Source: Rivularia sp. T60_A2020_040 (GTDB lineage: Bacteria; Cyanobacteriota; Cyanobacteriia; Cyanobacteriales; Nostocaceae). Taken from it: 64,000 bases of DNA. Positions 28,051 to 37,438 of the stretch are shown here, piece by piece. Where the stretch lies: assembly GCA_015272215.1 (NCBI GenBank), contig JACYMD010000028.1, positions 33,144 to 97,143 of the forward strand, written 5' to 3'. Under the pieces are notes generated by a model. That model did not search any database. It was not told the DNA's origin and saw only the letters and a list, made by a program, of their open reading frames with translations. The translations under genes were made by a program, and so were the position numbers. Each line of letters opens with the position of its first letter. The stretch's first letter is position 1.

Positions 28051-29283
28051 ATGATGAAAACAAACTTTGCTAATCTACCGGAATCTACATCTGCTGTTGA
28101 AAACGAAGCTGTAAATTTACAGCCCCAGGGAAATAACCAGGATGCTAATAATGTGTTAATTCAGCAGATACATCAAGAGTTGGAATCTCAAGTTAAAGCT
28201 ACTCCTGAAACTATTCAATTAATCGCTACACGTATAGCCAAAGAAGTAGAACGCATTTGCGAGAAAAGCTACCGTATTCAAACATCCGGACAAGTTAAAT
28301 CTTGGTTATTTAGTTTAGCGCGGCATCGCTTGCAAAAATGCTTGCATTATTATCAATTAGGTTCCAGACGCGGTAGAGTAGAATTACATAGCACTCTTGG
28401 TTCTATGGTTTACCGTCATATCAGTCTTCCCGGTTGTCAGTTGGGTTTTGATGCACGTTACAACTTGATTGAAGATTTTCTCCAAGCATTCTATATCGAA
28501 GCGATTAAAGCCTTCCGTCGGGAAAACGAATTACCTCAAGACTACACTCCCCGCACTCGACTGCAATTAGGAGAGTACATGGCATTTACCGAACAGTATG
28601 CTAAACGTCGGATTTCCCTACCAGGGAACGCTAACCAACAGTTAATCATCCTCCGCGCTCAAGGCTTTAGCCGTCGTTTACCTCAAGAAACCACCGTTGA
28701 CATGGAAATGGCTTTAGAATCTGCCAAATCCGAAGATGCAGAAGCATACCAGCGCAACTCTGCTGTTCAACAAGTGCGATCGCAAATGGTTGCACAATCA
28801 AATTTTGATCCAGCAGAAGAAGCAGAGCGCGATCGTGTTATTTCTGAATTGATAAATTACTTGCAAATTCAAGGTCAAAGTGACTGTGTAGATTATTTAT
28901 CACTGAAACTCCAAGATTTGAGCGCTCCAGAAATCGATCGGATTCTCGGTTTAACCAGTCGTCAGCGCGATTATCTACAACAGCGTTTTAAGTACCATGT
29001 AGAAAAGTTCGCCCGCACCCATAATTGGCAATTAGTACATCAATGGTTGGGTGCAACTTTGGAACAAAAATTAGGAATGTCTTCTACTCAATGGGATGCT
29101 TTTGTCAATCAACTTTCGGAACAACAACGTCAAATGTTGGAATTGAAAAGCGATAAACAAAACGACCAAACAATTGCCAAAGCACTTAAGTGTACTCCCA
29201 AACAACTACAAAAGCGCTGGACTAAGTTGCTAGAATTAGCATGGTCTATTCGTAATAACAGTGGTGAAATTCAAGCAGGTTAA
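28051..29283 (+). CDS. HetZ-family protein (heterocyst-differentiation regulator or HetZ-related)
   Basis: 410 residues; HetZ of Anabaena 7120 is about 400. The pattern I associate with the family is KSWLFSLARHRLQKCLHYYQ followed by LGSRRGRVELHSTLGSMVYR, FLQAFYIEAIKAFRRENELP and LGEYMAFTEQYAKRRISLPG. The C-terminal half resembles an RNA-polymerase-sigma-like helix-turn-helix protein (ISELINYLQIQGQSDCVDYL; LSAPEIDRILGLTSRQRDYL), which suggests DNA binding. HetZ in Anabaena sits beside patU genes; here the neighbours are DUF751 and rbfA, so this may be a HetZ-related paralogue rather than HetZ itself. Recognition is from memory; no search was run. Confidence 0.65.
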   Translation: MMKTNFANLPESTSAVENEAVNLQPQGNNQDANNVLIQQIHQELESQVKATPETIQLIATRIAKEVERICEKSYRIQTSGQVKSWLFSLARHRLQKCLHYYQLGSRRGRVELHSTLGSMVYRHISLPGCQLGFDARYNLIEDFLQAFYIEAIKAFRRENELPQDYTPRTRLQLGEYMAFTEQYAKRRISLPGNANQQLIILRAQGFSRRLPQETTVDMEMALESAKSEDAEAYQRNSAVQQVRSQMVAQSNFDPAEEAERDRVISELINYLQIQGQSDCVDYLSLKLQDLSAPEIDRILGLTSRQRDYLQQRFKYHVEKFARTHNWQLVHQWLGATLEQKLGMSSTQWDAFVNQLSEQQRQMLELKSDKQNDQTIAKALKCTPKQLQKRWTKLLELAWSIRNNSGEIQAG

Positions 29284-29881
29284 ACAAGTAGATTAATAAT
29301 ATTTAACCTACCGCCGCTTTATTTTACTTTTGCAGAATTTACAATGACTATAGATGATCGACATCAGTGCTTAAATAGTAAAAACACTCCCAATGTCCCC
29401 GACAAATATGATAAATTTGTTTACAGCAGTTAGTTTGTTAGGGGATAAATCAGGAGGCTCTACTAAGTTGAAAAGGCAATAGGTAATAGGAAATAAAAAA
29501 CTTTCTCACCTCAAAAATTAATAGTTTTTTCAAATAAACGGTTTGGTTGAATCAGATGTTATAAATAAGTTGTAAATCGGACCTCAATTATTTCAAGTTA
29601 AGTTAATGATTCGGTGTGTTTGAGCAAAAATATTTTCAAATTGATTTCGAGATACAGTTATTCGAGAAATTTATGAGTGGGATAGGCATCCCTGCCCGTC
29701 GGAATCAGCCTCATAAAGATGAAATATGCTGTATAATAATTTTGACAAATTTACTTGCACGAAGAACCAGATAAATTTAAATTAGTTAAATTAGATCACA
29801 GATGTACCAACTATTAGATTACAATTTATTGAGTTAAGTACATCAAAAAATCTACAGTTAATAACAAGATACTCAAAAAAA
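29284..29881. other. 600 bp spacer with no recognised element
   Basis: AT-rich. Contains short repeat-like sequence near 29470-29490 (GGCAATAGGTAATAGG) and GGCATCCCTGCCCGTCGG near 29683. No gene seen. Confidence 0.45.
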
Positions 29882-30088
29882 ATGTTTGATGGTTTTTGGG
29901 ATAACGTGTCTCGCTACCCCCGCTACTTGGTAACTACCGCGTTGGGTATATTTTTGAATGCGTTTGGCTGGTTAACACCAATATTTAAGCGCCCTCTCAC
30001 CTCGATTATTTTTATCGGAATCTTAGTGGGCATTTTTGTGTTTATTTCTTTTACCCTGCGTGCAATGCTTGGTTTAAGTACAATTTAA
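29882..30088 (+). CDS. DUF751 (Ycf33-like) small membrane protein
   Basis: 68 residues with two transmembrane helices (YLVTTALGIFLNAFGWL and SIIFIGILVGIFVFISFTL) and the motif MFDGFWDNVSRYPRY. DUF751 genes commonly precede rbfA in cyanobacteria, as here (86 bp apart). Function unknown. Confidence 0.85.
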   Translation: MFDGFWDNVSRYPRYLVTTALGIFLNAFGWLTPIFKRPLTSIIFIGILVGIFVFISFTLRAMLGLSTI

Positions 30089-30174
30089 TCTAGTAGGCAA
30101 TTTTTAATGGGTGTTTAACCCTGCATCAATGCCGAGTTTTTTGTAGTAAAACCTCTGTTAGGAGGGTTATTTTT

Positions 30175-30570
30175 ATGGCTACTAATCGCCGCGTTTCCCG
30201 CGTTGCTGAATTAATTAAACGGGAAGTTAGCCTAATGTTGCTCAACGGGATTAAAGATGACCGAGTGGGTACGGGAATGGTGAGCGTTACTGATGTAGAT
30301 GTTTCAGGTGATTTACAACACGCGAAAATCTACGTTTCAATTTATGGTACTGATGAAGCCAAAGAAGAGACAATGACTGGTTTAAAGTCAGCGACTGGTT
30401 ACGTGCGTAGCGAACTTGGTTCAAGAATCCGTTTACGTCGTACCCCGGAAGTAATTTTCTTGGAAGACCGTTCAATTGAAAGAGGTAACAGGGTACTATC
30501 GCTTTTAGACAAGATTAAGAGCGAGCAAAAGCCCGAATTGCAAATAGAAACTCAGGGAGAGGGAGAGTAG
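30175..30570 (+). CDS. rbfA: 30S ribosome-binding factor A
   Basis: 131 residues. RbfA binds free 30S subunits near the 5' helix of 16S rRNA and assists late maturation and cold adaptation. Motifs: [18 protein letters not shown] at the N-terminus, [20 protein letters not shown] in the KH-like fold, and [20 protein letters not shown] near the end. A strong GGAGG lies about 8 nt before the ATG. Confidence 0.95.
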   Translation: MATNRRVSRVAELIKREVSLMLLNGIKDDRVGTGMVSVTDVDVSGDLQHAKIYVSIYGTDEAKEETMTGLKSATGYVRSELGSRIRLRRTPEVIFLEDRSIERGNRVLSLLDKIKSEQKPELQIETQGEGE

Positions 30571-30660
30571 TAGAATTTGTTGTTTTGACATGATTTACAC
30601 GTATTTATACTTAATAAATACGCTGAATTCTCAATGCAATCAAGCTTGGAGAGTTTTGTA

Positions 30661-30724
30661 AGAAGTCGGGTTTTTAGGATAAATATCTGTAATCTGAGAG
30701 AATATTTCTCAAAACTCGACTTCT
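30661..30724. repeat. AGAAGTCG-type repeat, copy 2
   Basis: Begins AGAAGTCGGGTTTTT and ends AAAACTCGACTTCT. It lies in the 380-bp spacer between rbfA and the ParR-like gene; I see no gene in the rest of that spacer. Confidence 0.65.
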
Positions 30725-30950
30725 GTGATTGTTTTACCTGTTGCGGACGGACTGCGATTGAGCATAACAAGTCCCGCTTTAGCTTTAACATCTAAAATTA
30801 AATCTAAAAATAAACATAAACATTCACCAAAATATAGCTGTCAAACACCATTTGCAATTAATAAGACGGCAGAGAAAAACTCTTGCTCCGGAATTAAATG
30901 CGATGGAAGATGTTTGACAGCAGCACAAAAAATATACACCCTGTTTTCCT

Positions 30951-31466
30951 TTAAAAATCATCCACAAGTTCGCTCAAGCGGCTGATTAAGGGGTCTTCCT
31001 CTTTATAAGGATTACTAACAGTAGAAGCAGGCATAGAAGTATTATTAAATACTTCAGAAACCTTTGATTGAGTTGAAGGTTGAACGACAGAACCTTGATT
31101 GATCATCATTGCCAACTGAGCCACTTGCTGACTAAGCTGTGTCAAATGTTGTTCCATCGTTACCAACCGATTTGATTCCCTAGTAAAGAAACGTTCCTCA
31201 AGGTCAGCCAATTTTCTTTCCAGGTCAGCGATGTGTTCTCCCACACCGGATGATGGTTTGGGTGTTGCTGTTGATGTTGGTTGCGGATCTGGTCGTACAG
31301 ATTCCGGTACGCACAAAGCTTGCCATAAAGCTTCTTTACAAAGGTCGCTGAAAGTCTTATCTGGCTCTGTTTCTAAGTGCCTTTCAACAACATCTAACAA
31401 GCTTTCATCCGCTACCCCTGGATTGAACGTAACAGATTTAACTACTTTTTTTGACCATTGGAACAT
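30951..31466 (-). CDS. ParR-like adaptor partner of the actin-like protein
   Basis: 171 residues, directly after the ParM-like gene with a 5-bp gap, as parR follows parM. The N-terminal 60 residues (VTFNPGVADESLLDVVERHL; FSDLCKEALWQALCVP) resemble a ribbon-helix-helix ParR/plasmid-partition-type domain. A Pro/Thr/Ser linker and a coiled coil (ADLERKLADLEERFFTRESN) follow, and the acidic C-terminal ISRLSELVDDF is where ParR contacts ParM filaments. The extreme N-terminus MFQWSKKVVKSVTF could be an amphipathic membrane-binding helix (inference). Confidence 0.72.
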   Translation of the reverse strand: MFQWSKKVVKSVTFNPGVADESLLDVVERHLETEPDKTFSDLCKEALWQALCVPESVRPDPQPTSTATPKPSSGVGEHIADLERKLADLEERFFTRESNRLVTMEQHLTQLSQQVAQLAMMINQGSVVQPSTQSKVSEVFNNTSMPASTVSNPYKEEDPLISRLSELVDDF

Positions 31467-31471
31467 CAGTT

Positions 31472-32623
31472 TTAAGACCTAGAAGAGCGACTGGCAGATA
31501 ATTGTGCCTCTCCATAAATATACTGCCCCAAAGCATTAGCTTCTCGGGAAGGTGCAGCTAAATGGGCATTAATTTTTGCTTCTTTGAGCAAGCGTTGAAT
31601 GTCTTCCCAGAAAAATTCACCACCACCCCCGGTAAGAATTACGTCTGTAACACGTTCTGGCAGCCATGCTAACACACGAGTGCAGATTTCGCGGGAAAAC
31701 ATTTCGATGAGGTTAGGAAGGAAATCATCTAGATTGGTAGGCTTACTGGAACCTCTAGGACGATAGAAGCGCTCACCTTTGGCCTTATTTACCGCAGCAA
31801 TCAAAGATAAAGATTGACTATCTGCACCTTCAATTTCAGCGGCTACGAGTTCGTAAAATTTGCTCATACCAAAGTCTTCACTTTTGGAAGCTCCTCTTGC
31901 GAAACGGAAGTTATCCACCATCAAACAATCTGTAGTTTGGTGTCCAATATCCACAATCGCGGCAGAAACTTTGGTGAAGTCGGGCGCTCCGGGTGCTTTC
32001 TTGGGTTGGGATTCACACCAGAGCAAGCTACCATAGCCTTCTGGCATTACCCAAACTTTAGTAACGTTGATTGTTACAGACTCACCACGGAAGTTCATTA
32101 CGTGAGGACCAGTAACTTGAGATATGAGTTGTGCTTTTTCTTTTTCAAATTGTTCTTGAGAAAGATAAGGAAGACCTAAGATTACGGAAATATCATCTTT
32201 AAGCTTAAAGTATCCCACACAAGCCAAAACTTTAATCAGTGCAGCTTCAACTTTAGATTGACCTACTCCTAAATCGGCTCCAAAGTCAGCTGCGAGTTGA
32301 CCAACAGCATAACCATTACCTTGATACTCCAGCCAAAGATCCATCAAAGGATCTGTTGCACGAGCTTCAAAAACTCCTCCATGAACTTGTTCCATTGTCA
32401 TTTGTTTGACATTGGAGGAAACAAAAATCACACTATTCGGCTCGCGACTGACGCTGGTTTTGGTAGAAGTCCTACCAAGGTCTACACTAAGAAGATTCTT
32501 ACTCCCAGGATTAGGAGGATTGTTCAGCTTGGTAGTTGTGTTAATCGGAGTAGATGCCGTGATTCTGTTCATCGGTATCGCAGCGGCATTCATCGGGGTA
32601 GCAGCGGAAGGTTGGTCTGTCAT
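31472..32623 (-). CDS. ParM/StbA-family actin-like ATPase
   Basis: 383 residues with the actin-superfamily nucleotide motifs: phosphate 1 LLSVDLGRTSTKTSV (about 44-58), phosphate 2 AAIVDIGHQTTDCLMV (about 226) and adenosine motif VILTGGGGEFFWEDI (about 338). ParM proteins polymerise with ATP and push plasmids apart via ParR. An extra 40-residue Thr/Pro/Asn-rich N-terminal extension precedes the fold. AGGA lies 9 nt upstream of the ATG. The setting looks chromosomal, so a role other than plasmid segregation is plausible. I recall reports of an Anabaena ParMR pair acting as a cortical cytoskeleton (CorM/CorR). Confidence 0.85.
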   Translation of the reverse strand: MTDQPSAATPMNAAAIPMNRITASTPINTTTKLNNPPNPGSKNLLSVDLGRTSTKTSVSREPNSVIFVSSNVKQMTMEQVHGGVFEARATDPLMDLWLEYQGNGYAVGQLAADFGADLGVGQSKVEAALIKVLACVGYFKLKDDISVILGLPYLSQEQFEKEKAQLISQVTGPHVMNFRGESVTINVTKVWVMPEGYGSLLWCESQPKKAPGAPDFTKVSAAIVDIGHQTTDCLMVDNFRFARGASKSEDFGMSKFYELVAAEIEGADSQSLSLIAAVNKAKGERFYRPRGSSKPTNLDDFLPNLIEMFSREICTRVLAWLPERVTDVILTGGGGEFFWEDIQRLLKEAKINAHLAAPSREANALGQYIYGEAQLSASRSSRS

Positions 32624-33464
32624 GGAAATTCCTAGTTTCTACTTAGCTCTAACAAGGTATCATGCTAATCTTACAAAAAAGAATCAACTCTAATTGAGAT
32701 GCGAGCAAAAATTACTCGTGTACCTCAGTAATCGACTGTTTTTGTCAGTTAACAAAGTATGAAGTCAAACAACGGGAACTAAAGTCTGTTGTAACAGCTA
32801 GAACCGTTTTGGTTTTTTTCTGTCCAGGCTTTTTATGTATTCTCTCAAGAAATAAGGCTTTTTTATTATCGCTTTCACGATAAGTGCTATAGCCATACTA
32901 ACTTTGTAGATTTGTTTAGACGGGTGACAAGCTACAAAATACAAACTACTTCATAACTGACTACATCACGCTTTTTCTGAGTATGTTAGCAAACCTACTC
33001 ATGTACCGCCACCATATATGTGTAAAACAGGTAAGTCAGTAAATATGTATTTGTGAATTTAAAATTACAAAGCGAAATGAATAAGCTACAGATATTTAGC
33101 CTGATACAAATACCTGCTTTGATCAAAACAGCGATCGCGGATCAATCATAATTTGTTGGTTTTTTATTTTTAACGGTATACACAACCCCCAACAACTAGA
33201 CAATGATGAAATATTAGATACATTAAGTGTCAATTTGAATTGATTGTATGCTTCATAAAAAGTGCATTATTTTGGTGTCAACAATCAAGATAAATTGACT
33301 ACACTCTAAATAATTTTTATTTTTATTTTCCTAAAATTAAATATTCGTATCATATATAGCAATGGTCATATTGGTTAGGACATCATCCGCCAGTTCTTAA
33401 GGCAACAGGGAAATGTCCTAAGAATTGTGGCTACTGTTATATCTATGATTTTTTATCTGAACGC
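32624..33464. other. 840 bp spacer upstream of the ParM-like gene
   Basis: No gene seen. I looked for a parC-like set of short direct repeats upstream of parM and saw none by eye. One HIP1-like GCGATCGCGG near 33131. Confidence 0.45.
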
Positions 33465-33509
33465 AAAAAAAAAGGAGTATTAAGTAAGCTAATACCTACT
33501 CAATACTCC
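33465..33509 (-). terminator. Rho-independent terminator of the oxidoreductase gene
   Basis: On the minus strand: GGAGTATT, 20-nt loop, AATACTCC, then TTTTTTTTTG. It lies 88 bp after the stop codon at 33597. Confidence 0.8.
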
Positions 33510-33596
33510 GATCGATGGCTAAAATAACGCTTAAAATTCTCAGAATACAGACTGGATACTCAAGTCCGGTGAAAATTTGTCAAATTTCCCAACTTT

Positions 33597-34676
33597 CTAA
33601 ATAGTGGAACTAAAAGATTGCATTATCGGTTCCGATTGACTATCTAAAGGGTTCCAAACTTTGTCAGATACAGCCATTTGTTCGATTAAACTAGCTAATC
33701 TCAGGGCTTTGAGAGCTTGTTCGCCACCAACTGAAGGCTGATTACCACCGCGCACGCAATTTACAAAGTGTTCTAATTCAGCCCCTAATGGTTCTACATT
33801 TGAGGTGTAAACTTTTTCAATTAAACCGTCTTGTCTATATGTTTGTCTGTTGTCTGTTATTGAGTTAGTGGGGTATCGGTGAATCCAAATTTCATTGTTG
33901 AGGAAATCAGCTTCGGTAAATGAATTTTTGGAGTGAGCTACAATTCTACGGATTTTGCGGTGAGTGATTTTACTGGCAGTCAAGGTAGCAACAATCCCAT
34001 TAGCAAATCCCAGTGTCGCAGTGACATAATCCAAATAGGTAGAGTTGGGAGTACAGGTACCGCTAGCCGCTAACTTCACTACTGGTGCAGCAGCTAATTC
34101 TAAAAGCAAGTCAATATCGTGGATCATTAAATCCAGCACTACTGAAACATCGTTTGCCCGATTTGAATAAGGACTCATACGATGAGCTTCTAAGGCGAGC
34201 AATTCGTCAGTTTTGATGATTTTAGTTAATTCTCCAAAAGCTGGCTTAAAGCGCTCTATATGCCCTACTTGCAAGATACAGCCCGACTCTGCTGCGGCAT
34301 TAACCAAAGATTCTGCTTCAGAAATATTTGCAGCAATTGGTTTTTCGATTAGAACGTGGATTCCTGCTAATAGACAACTTATACCGACGGCGTAGTGTAG
34401 GCGGGTAGGAACGGCAATACAAACTGCCTCAACATGAGGCAATAACTCGCAGTAATCCTCGAAAAATTTAGTTTTATATTTACTGGCGGTTTCCAAGCCC
34501 CGCTCAAGATCAATATCGGCTACACCAACTAGTTCTACATCTTTCATCGAACTTAGTACACGGGTATGATGTTGTCCCATGTTACCTACACCAATCACGC
34601 CTACACGAATGGGACGTGGTTGATGGCGCTGTACGTATCCATTGTTTTCTCCCGCTGACATGCTGCTATCTTGCAC
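33597..34676 (-). CDS. Gfo/Idh/MocA-family NAD(P)-dependent oxidoreductase
   Basis: 359 residues. N-terminal Rossmann fold with VGVIGVGNMGQHHTRVLSSM (about 24-43), VGVADIDLERG, and the family EKP motif in HVLIEKPIAANISEAE. The C-terminal dimerisation/substrate domain contains DLMIHDIDLLLELA, where the catalytic Lys97-like (EKP) and HDID residues lie. These enzymes oxidise or reduce sugar carbons and related substrates; the substrate cannot be read from sequence. No sugar-pathway neighbours are visible. Confidence 0.88.
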   Translation of the reverse strand: MQDSSMSAGENNGYVQRHQPRPIRVGVIGVGNMGQHHTRVLSSMKDVELVGVADIDLERGLETASKYKTKFFEDYCELLPHVEAVCIAVPTRLHYAVGISCLLAGIHVLIEKPIAANISEAESLVNAAAESGCILQVGHIERFKPAFGELTKIIKTDELLALEAHRMSPYSNRANDVSVVLDLMIHDIDLLLELAAAPVVKLAASGTCTPNSTYLDYVTATLGFANGIVATLTASKITHRKIRRIVAHSKNSFTEADFLNNEIWIHRYPTNSITDNRQTYRQDGLIEKVYTSNVEPLGAELEHFVNCVRGGNQPSVGGEQALKALRLASLIEQMAVSDKVWNPLDSQSEPIMQSFSSTI

Positions 34677-35178
34677 TCTAATTTTCTCTCCTCAACCACC
34701 AACTTTAAAGACGCTACAATTGTTGATTTTTATACTTTTTTGCCAACAAAGCAGCAACCTAATAACCATCCAGATCGTAACCAGATGGTAACATAGAGGT
34801 TCTATTTATGAAGAATTTCAAAGTTGGTTATGAGTTCCCGATATCCGTCTTTGTTTCGTATATCCGAGCATTGTTAATCTTTTTTTTGAATTATTCACCA
34901 AAAAATATCATGTCTTTTGATTAACTTAAAATTTTGGTTAATATTCGTAAATGATTGAAATTCAACCCGTAGAGTTTCATCAAAAAGTCTGCGGTTTTGC
35001 AATTAAACTTCAATTTGTATCATGAAGACTGCTGTACCAGTTAGCGCATAATAATGGAGTGAAGCAATCACAAAGGTTGAAGGATGGTTATTCGTATGCA
35101 ATTTAGGTGTTGCCCCTCCCTTATTCTCTCTGTCAAGCTAAGTATAGGCATGGCTGGAGTCTCCAGGAGGAAATACAA
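34677..35178. other. 500 bp spacer upstream of queC
   Basis: No gene. A possible small hairpin CTGG-AGTCT-CCAG (35154-35166) abuts the GGAGG ribosome-binding site of queC. I looked for a preQ1 aptamer and did not find a convincing one. Confidence 0.4.
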
Positions 35179-35859
35179 ATGAAAGCTGTGATTTTATTAT
35201 CAGGAGGTCTTGACTCTTCCACTGTTTTATATCAAGCTTTAGCTGATGGATATGAATGTTACGCCATCAGTTTTGATTATCAACAAAGGCATCGAAAAGA
35301 ATTGCGTTCGGCGGTTTCAGTAGCCCAAAAAGCTGGTGTAACCCAACATCAAGTTGTTAAATTTGACTTAACGCAGTGGGGTGGTTCGGCGCTTACAGAT
35401 AATTCGATTAGTTTACCTCAAGAGCGTTCTTTGGAGGAAATGTCTGAAAATATTCCCGTTACCTACGTCCCTGCAAGAAATACGATATTTTTAAGTTTTG
35501 CCGTTGCTTATGCCGAAACTATCGCCGCAGAAAAGGTTTATATTGGTGTAAATGCTTTGGATTATTCTGGATATCCAGATTGTCGTCCCGACTATATCCA
35601 AGCGATGCAAGAGGTATTCCGTTTAGGAACCAAGCAAGGACGTGAAGGAAATCCGATTAATATTGTTACACCTTTAATCGATTTGAAAAAAACCGAAATT
35701 ATTCAATTAGGTAACAAATTACGAGTTCCTTGGGAATTAACTTGGTCTTGTTATAGCGGTGGTGATGTAGCTTGTGGAGTTTGTGATTCTTGTCGTTTGC
35801 GTCTTGCTGCTTTTGCTGAATTGGGATTGACAGACCCGGTGGAATATGCATTCAGGTGA
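35179..35859 (+). CDS. queC: 7-cyano-7-deazaguanine synthase
   Basis: 227 residues from the ATG at 35179, chosen because AGGAGG lies 7 nt upstream; the open frame extends 24 codons further 5' without support. QueC converts 7-carboxy-7-deazaguanine to preQ0 with ATP and ammonia in queuosine synthesis. The PP-loop is ILLSGGLDSST at the N-terminus, and zinc is bound by the C-terminal cysteines of CYSGGDVACGVCDSC. The length is normal. Confidence 0.95.
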   Translation: MKAVILLSGGLDSSTVLYQALADGYECYAISFDYQQRHRKELRSAVSVAQKAGVTQHQVVKFDLTQWGGSALTDNSISLPQERSLEEMSENIPVTYVPARNTIFLSFAVAYAETIAAEKVYIGVNALDYSGYPDCRPDYIQAMQEVFRLGTKQGREGNPINIVTPLIDLKKTEIIQLGNKLRVPWELTWSCYSGGDVACGVCDSCRLRLAAFAELGLTDPVEYAFR

Positions 35860-35861
35860 AA

Positions 35862-35895
35862 GGTTAAAGGTCAAAGGTCAAAGGTCAACTGTCAA
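35862..35895. repeat. STRR heptads (AAAGGTC / AACTGTC)
   Basis: Tandem GGTCAAA then GTCAACT heptads between queC and the convergent CNNM-like gene. Confidence 0.8.
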
Positions 35896-35918
35896 CTGTC
35901 CACTGTCAACTAACTTTA

Positions 35919-37259
35919 TTACAGCCTTTTTAGTTGAATTTGCTGTAAACGGGGACCTGTTACTGAGGCTACTGTAAATTCTATATTTTGATAGCGGAAG
36001 CTTTCACCAATGGTGGGAATTTTTTGTAAGTGGTATAGCATAAAGCCTCCGAGGGTTTGATATTCTTTTGTTAAAGGTATATGGAGTTCTAACACTTCGT
36101 TGAGGTCTTCTAAATTGATTTGGGCTTGAACTAGAAAGGTTTGCTCATCTATCATTTTGATGAGTAGGTCATTGCTGTTTTGCGTTTCGTCAATGTCACC
36201 GATGATTTGAGCAATTACGTCTTGGATGGTTACTAGTCCTACAGTACCGCCAAATTCATCCACTACTACGACCATAGCGAGCTTTTCTTGCTGCATCATG
36301 GGTAATAATTCATTTAGGGGTGTATGTTCTGGTACGAACCTGGCAGGACGCATACAGGAATGAATTTGTGTATCTAAAGTTAATTGCCCTAATGCTAAAG
36401 GCTTAGTTAAGTCTTTAAAGTAAATGATGCCGCGAATATCATCCAAAGATTCTCCGAATATGGGGTAGCAGGAATGACCATCACCTGCCATTTCTTGGAG
36501 AAAATTTCGTAAAGTTGCGTTTTTAGATAGCGCTACTATGTTACTCCGGGGAACCATGACAGCTTGTACCGTCACTTCCCCAAACTCAAAGATATTTTTT
36601 AGCAGTTCCCTTTCCCTGGCTCTTAAACCAGTGGATTCCCTTTCTGTGGAAATAATTAATAGTAATTCTTCAGGAGTAACTGGTGGTCTCCAACTTTTGC
36701 CAGTGTATTCTATACCGAATAGCCGTAACAAAAAACGAGTTGATTGATTAAGAATCCAAATAAAGGGGCTAAAAAATCTCACAATAGCCGTAACTGATGG
36801 TCCCAAGAACCTCGCTAATTCTTCCGAATAAAGCATTGCTACGGATTTGGGACACAATTCACCTAGAACTATTTGTAGATAAGCAATTAAAAAAAACGCG
36901 ATCGGTATTGATAAGGAATGAGCGAGAAAAACATTGATTCCTCTGGGTGCGGGTAAAGATTGCAGCGATGCATTAATCAATTGAGCAATCGTACTTTCTC
37001 CAATCCATCCCAATGCCAAACTTGAAAGAGTAATCCCTAACTGGGTTGTAGATAGGAGTCTATCAATGCTACGTTGCAGTACTTCCACCGCGATCGCTTG
37101 AATATCCCCAGCTTCCACCAATTGATGTATTCGCGATCGCCGTACTGTAACCATTGAGAATTCTGCGGTGACAAAAAAGGCATTGATGGCAATTAAAAGT
37201 AAGACTGATAGCAATCTCAGCCCTACTTCCGACCAATTTAAATTATCAAGACTATTCAC
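35919..37259 (-). CDS. CNNM/CorC (HlyC)-family membrane protein with CBS pair
   Basis: 446 residues in the family order: DUF21 membrane domain (about 1-200; four hydrophobic segments, e.g. LRLLSVLLLIAINAFFVTAE and IPIAFFLIAYLQIVLGELCP), CBS pair (about 215-335; VMVPRSNIVALSK, CMRPARFVPEHTPLNELLP, EFGGTVGLVTIQDVIAQIIG), and a C-terminal CorC_HlyC domain. Members are implicated in magnesium or cobalt transport; older names are hemolysin-like. Substrate not readable. Likely single-gene unit. Confidence 0.9.
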   Translation of the reverse strand: MNSLDNLNWSEVGLRLLSVLLLIAINAFFVTAEFSMVTVRRSRIHQLVEAGDIQAIAVEVLQRSIDRLLSTTQLGITLSSLALGWIGESTIAQLINASLQSLPAPRGINVFLAHSLSIPIAFFLIAYLQIVLGELCPKSVAMLYSEELARFLGPSVTAIVRFFSPFIWILNQSTRFLLRLFGIEYTGKSWRPPVTPEELLLIISTERESTGLRARERELLKNIFEFGEVTVQAVMVPRSNIVALSKNATLRNFLQEMAGDGHSCYPIFGESLDDIRGIIYFKDLTKPLALGQLTLDTQIHSCMRPARFVPEHTPLNELLPMMQQEKLAMVVVVDEFGGTVGLVTIQDVIAQIIGDIDETQNSNDLLIKMIDEQTFLVQAQINLEDLNEVLELHIPLTKEYQTLGGFMLYHLQKIPTIGESFRYQNIEFTVASVTGPRLQQIQLKRL

Positions 37260-37438
37260 AGTCTTTGCTCACGTAAAACTCAAGCCCCACTATCCTGGAT
37301 TTTTCGATGCTGTATTTTTACATTAAAATTAAATTCAAGTTAAATTCAAGTTAAATTTAAATTTAAGTTTAAATTATTCGCGATGAATCTAGATACTCAA
37401 TGTAAAATACGGAATCTAACACTTAATATTCCCAATAT

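Noticed and set aside
30725..30985. 86-codon ORF on plus strand
   Set aside because: No ribosome-binding site, overlaps the ParR-like gene end, composition not coding-like.
32624..33464. parC centromere upstream of ParM-like gene
   Set aside because: No set of short direct repeats visible.
34980..35178. preQ1 riboswitch upstream of queC
   Set aside because: No convincing aptamer core was found by eye.
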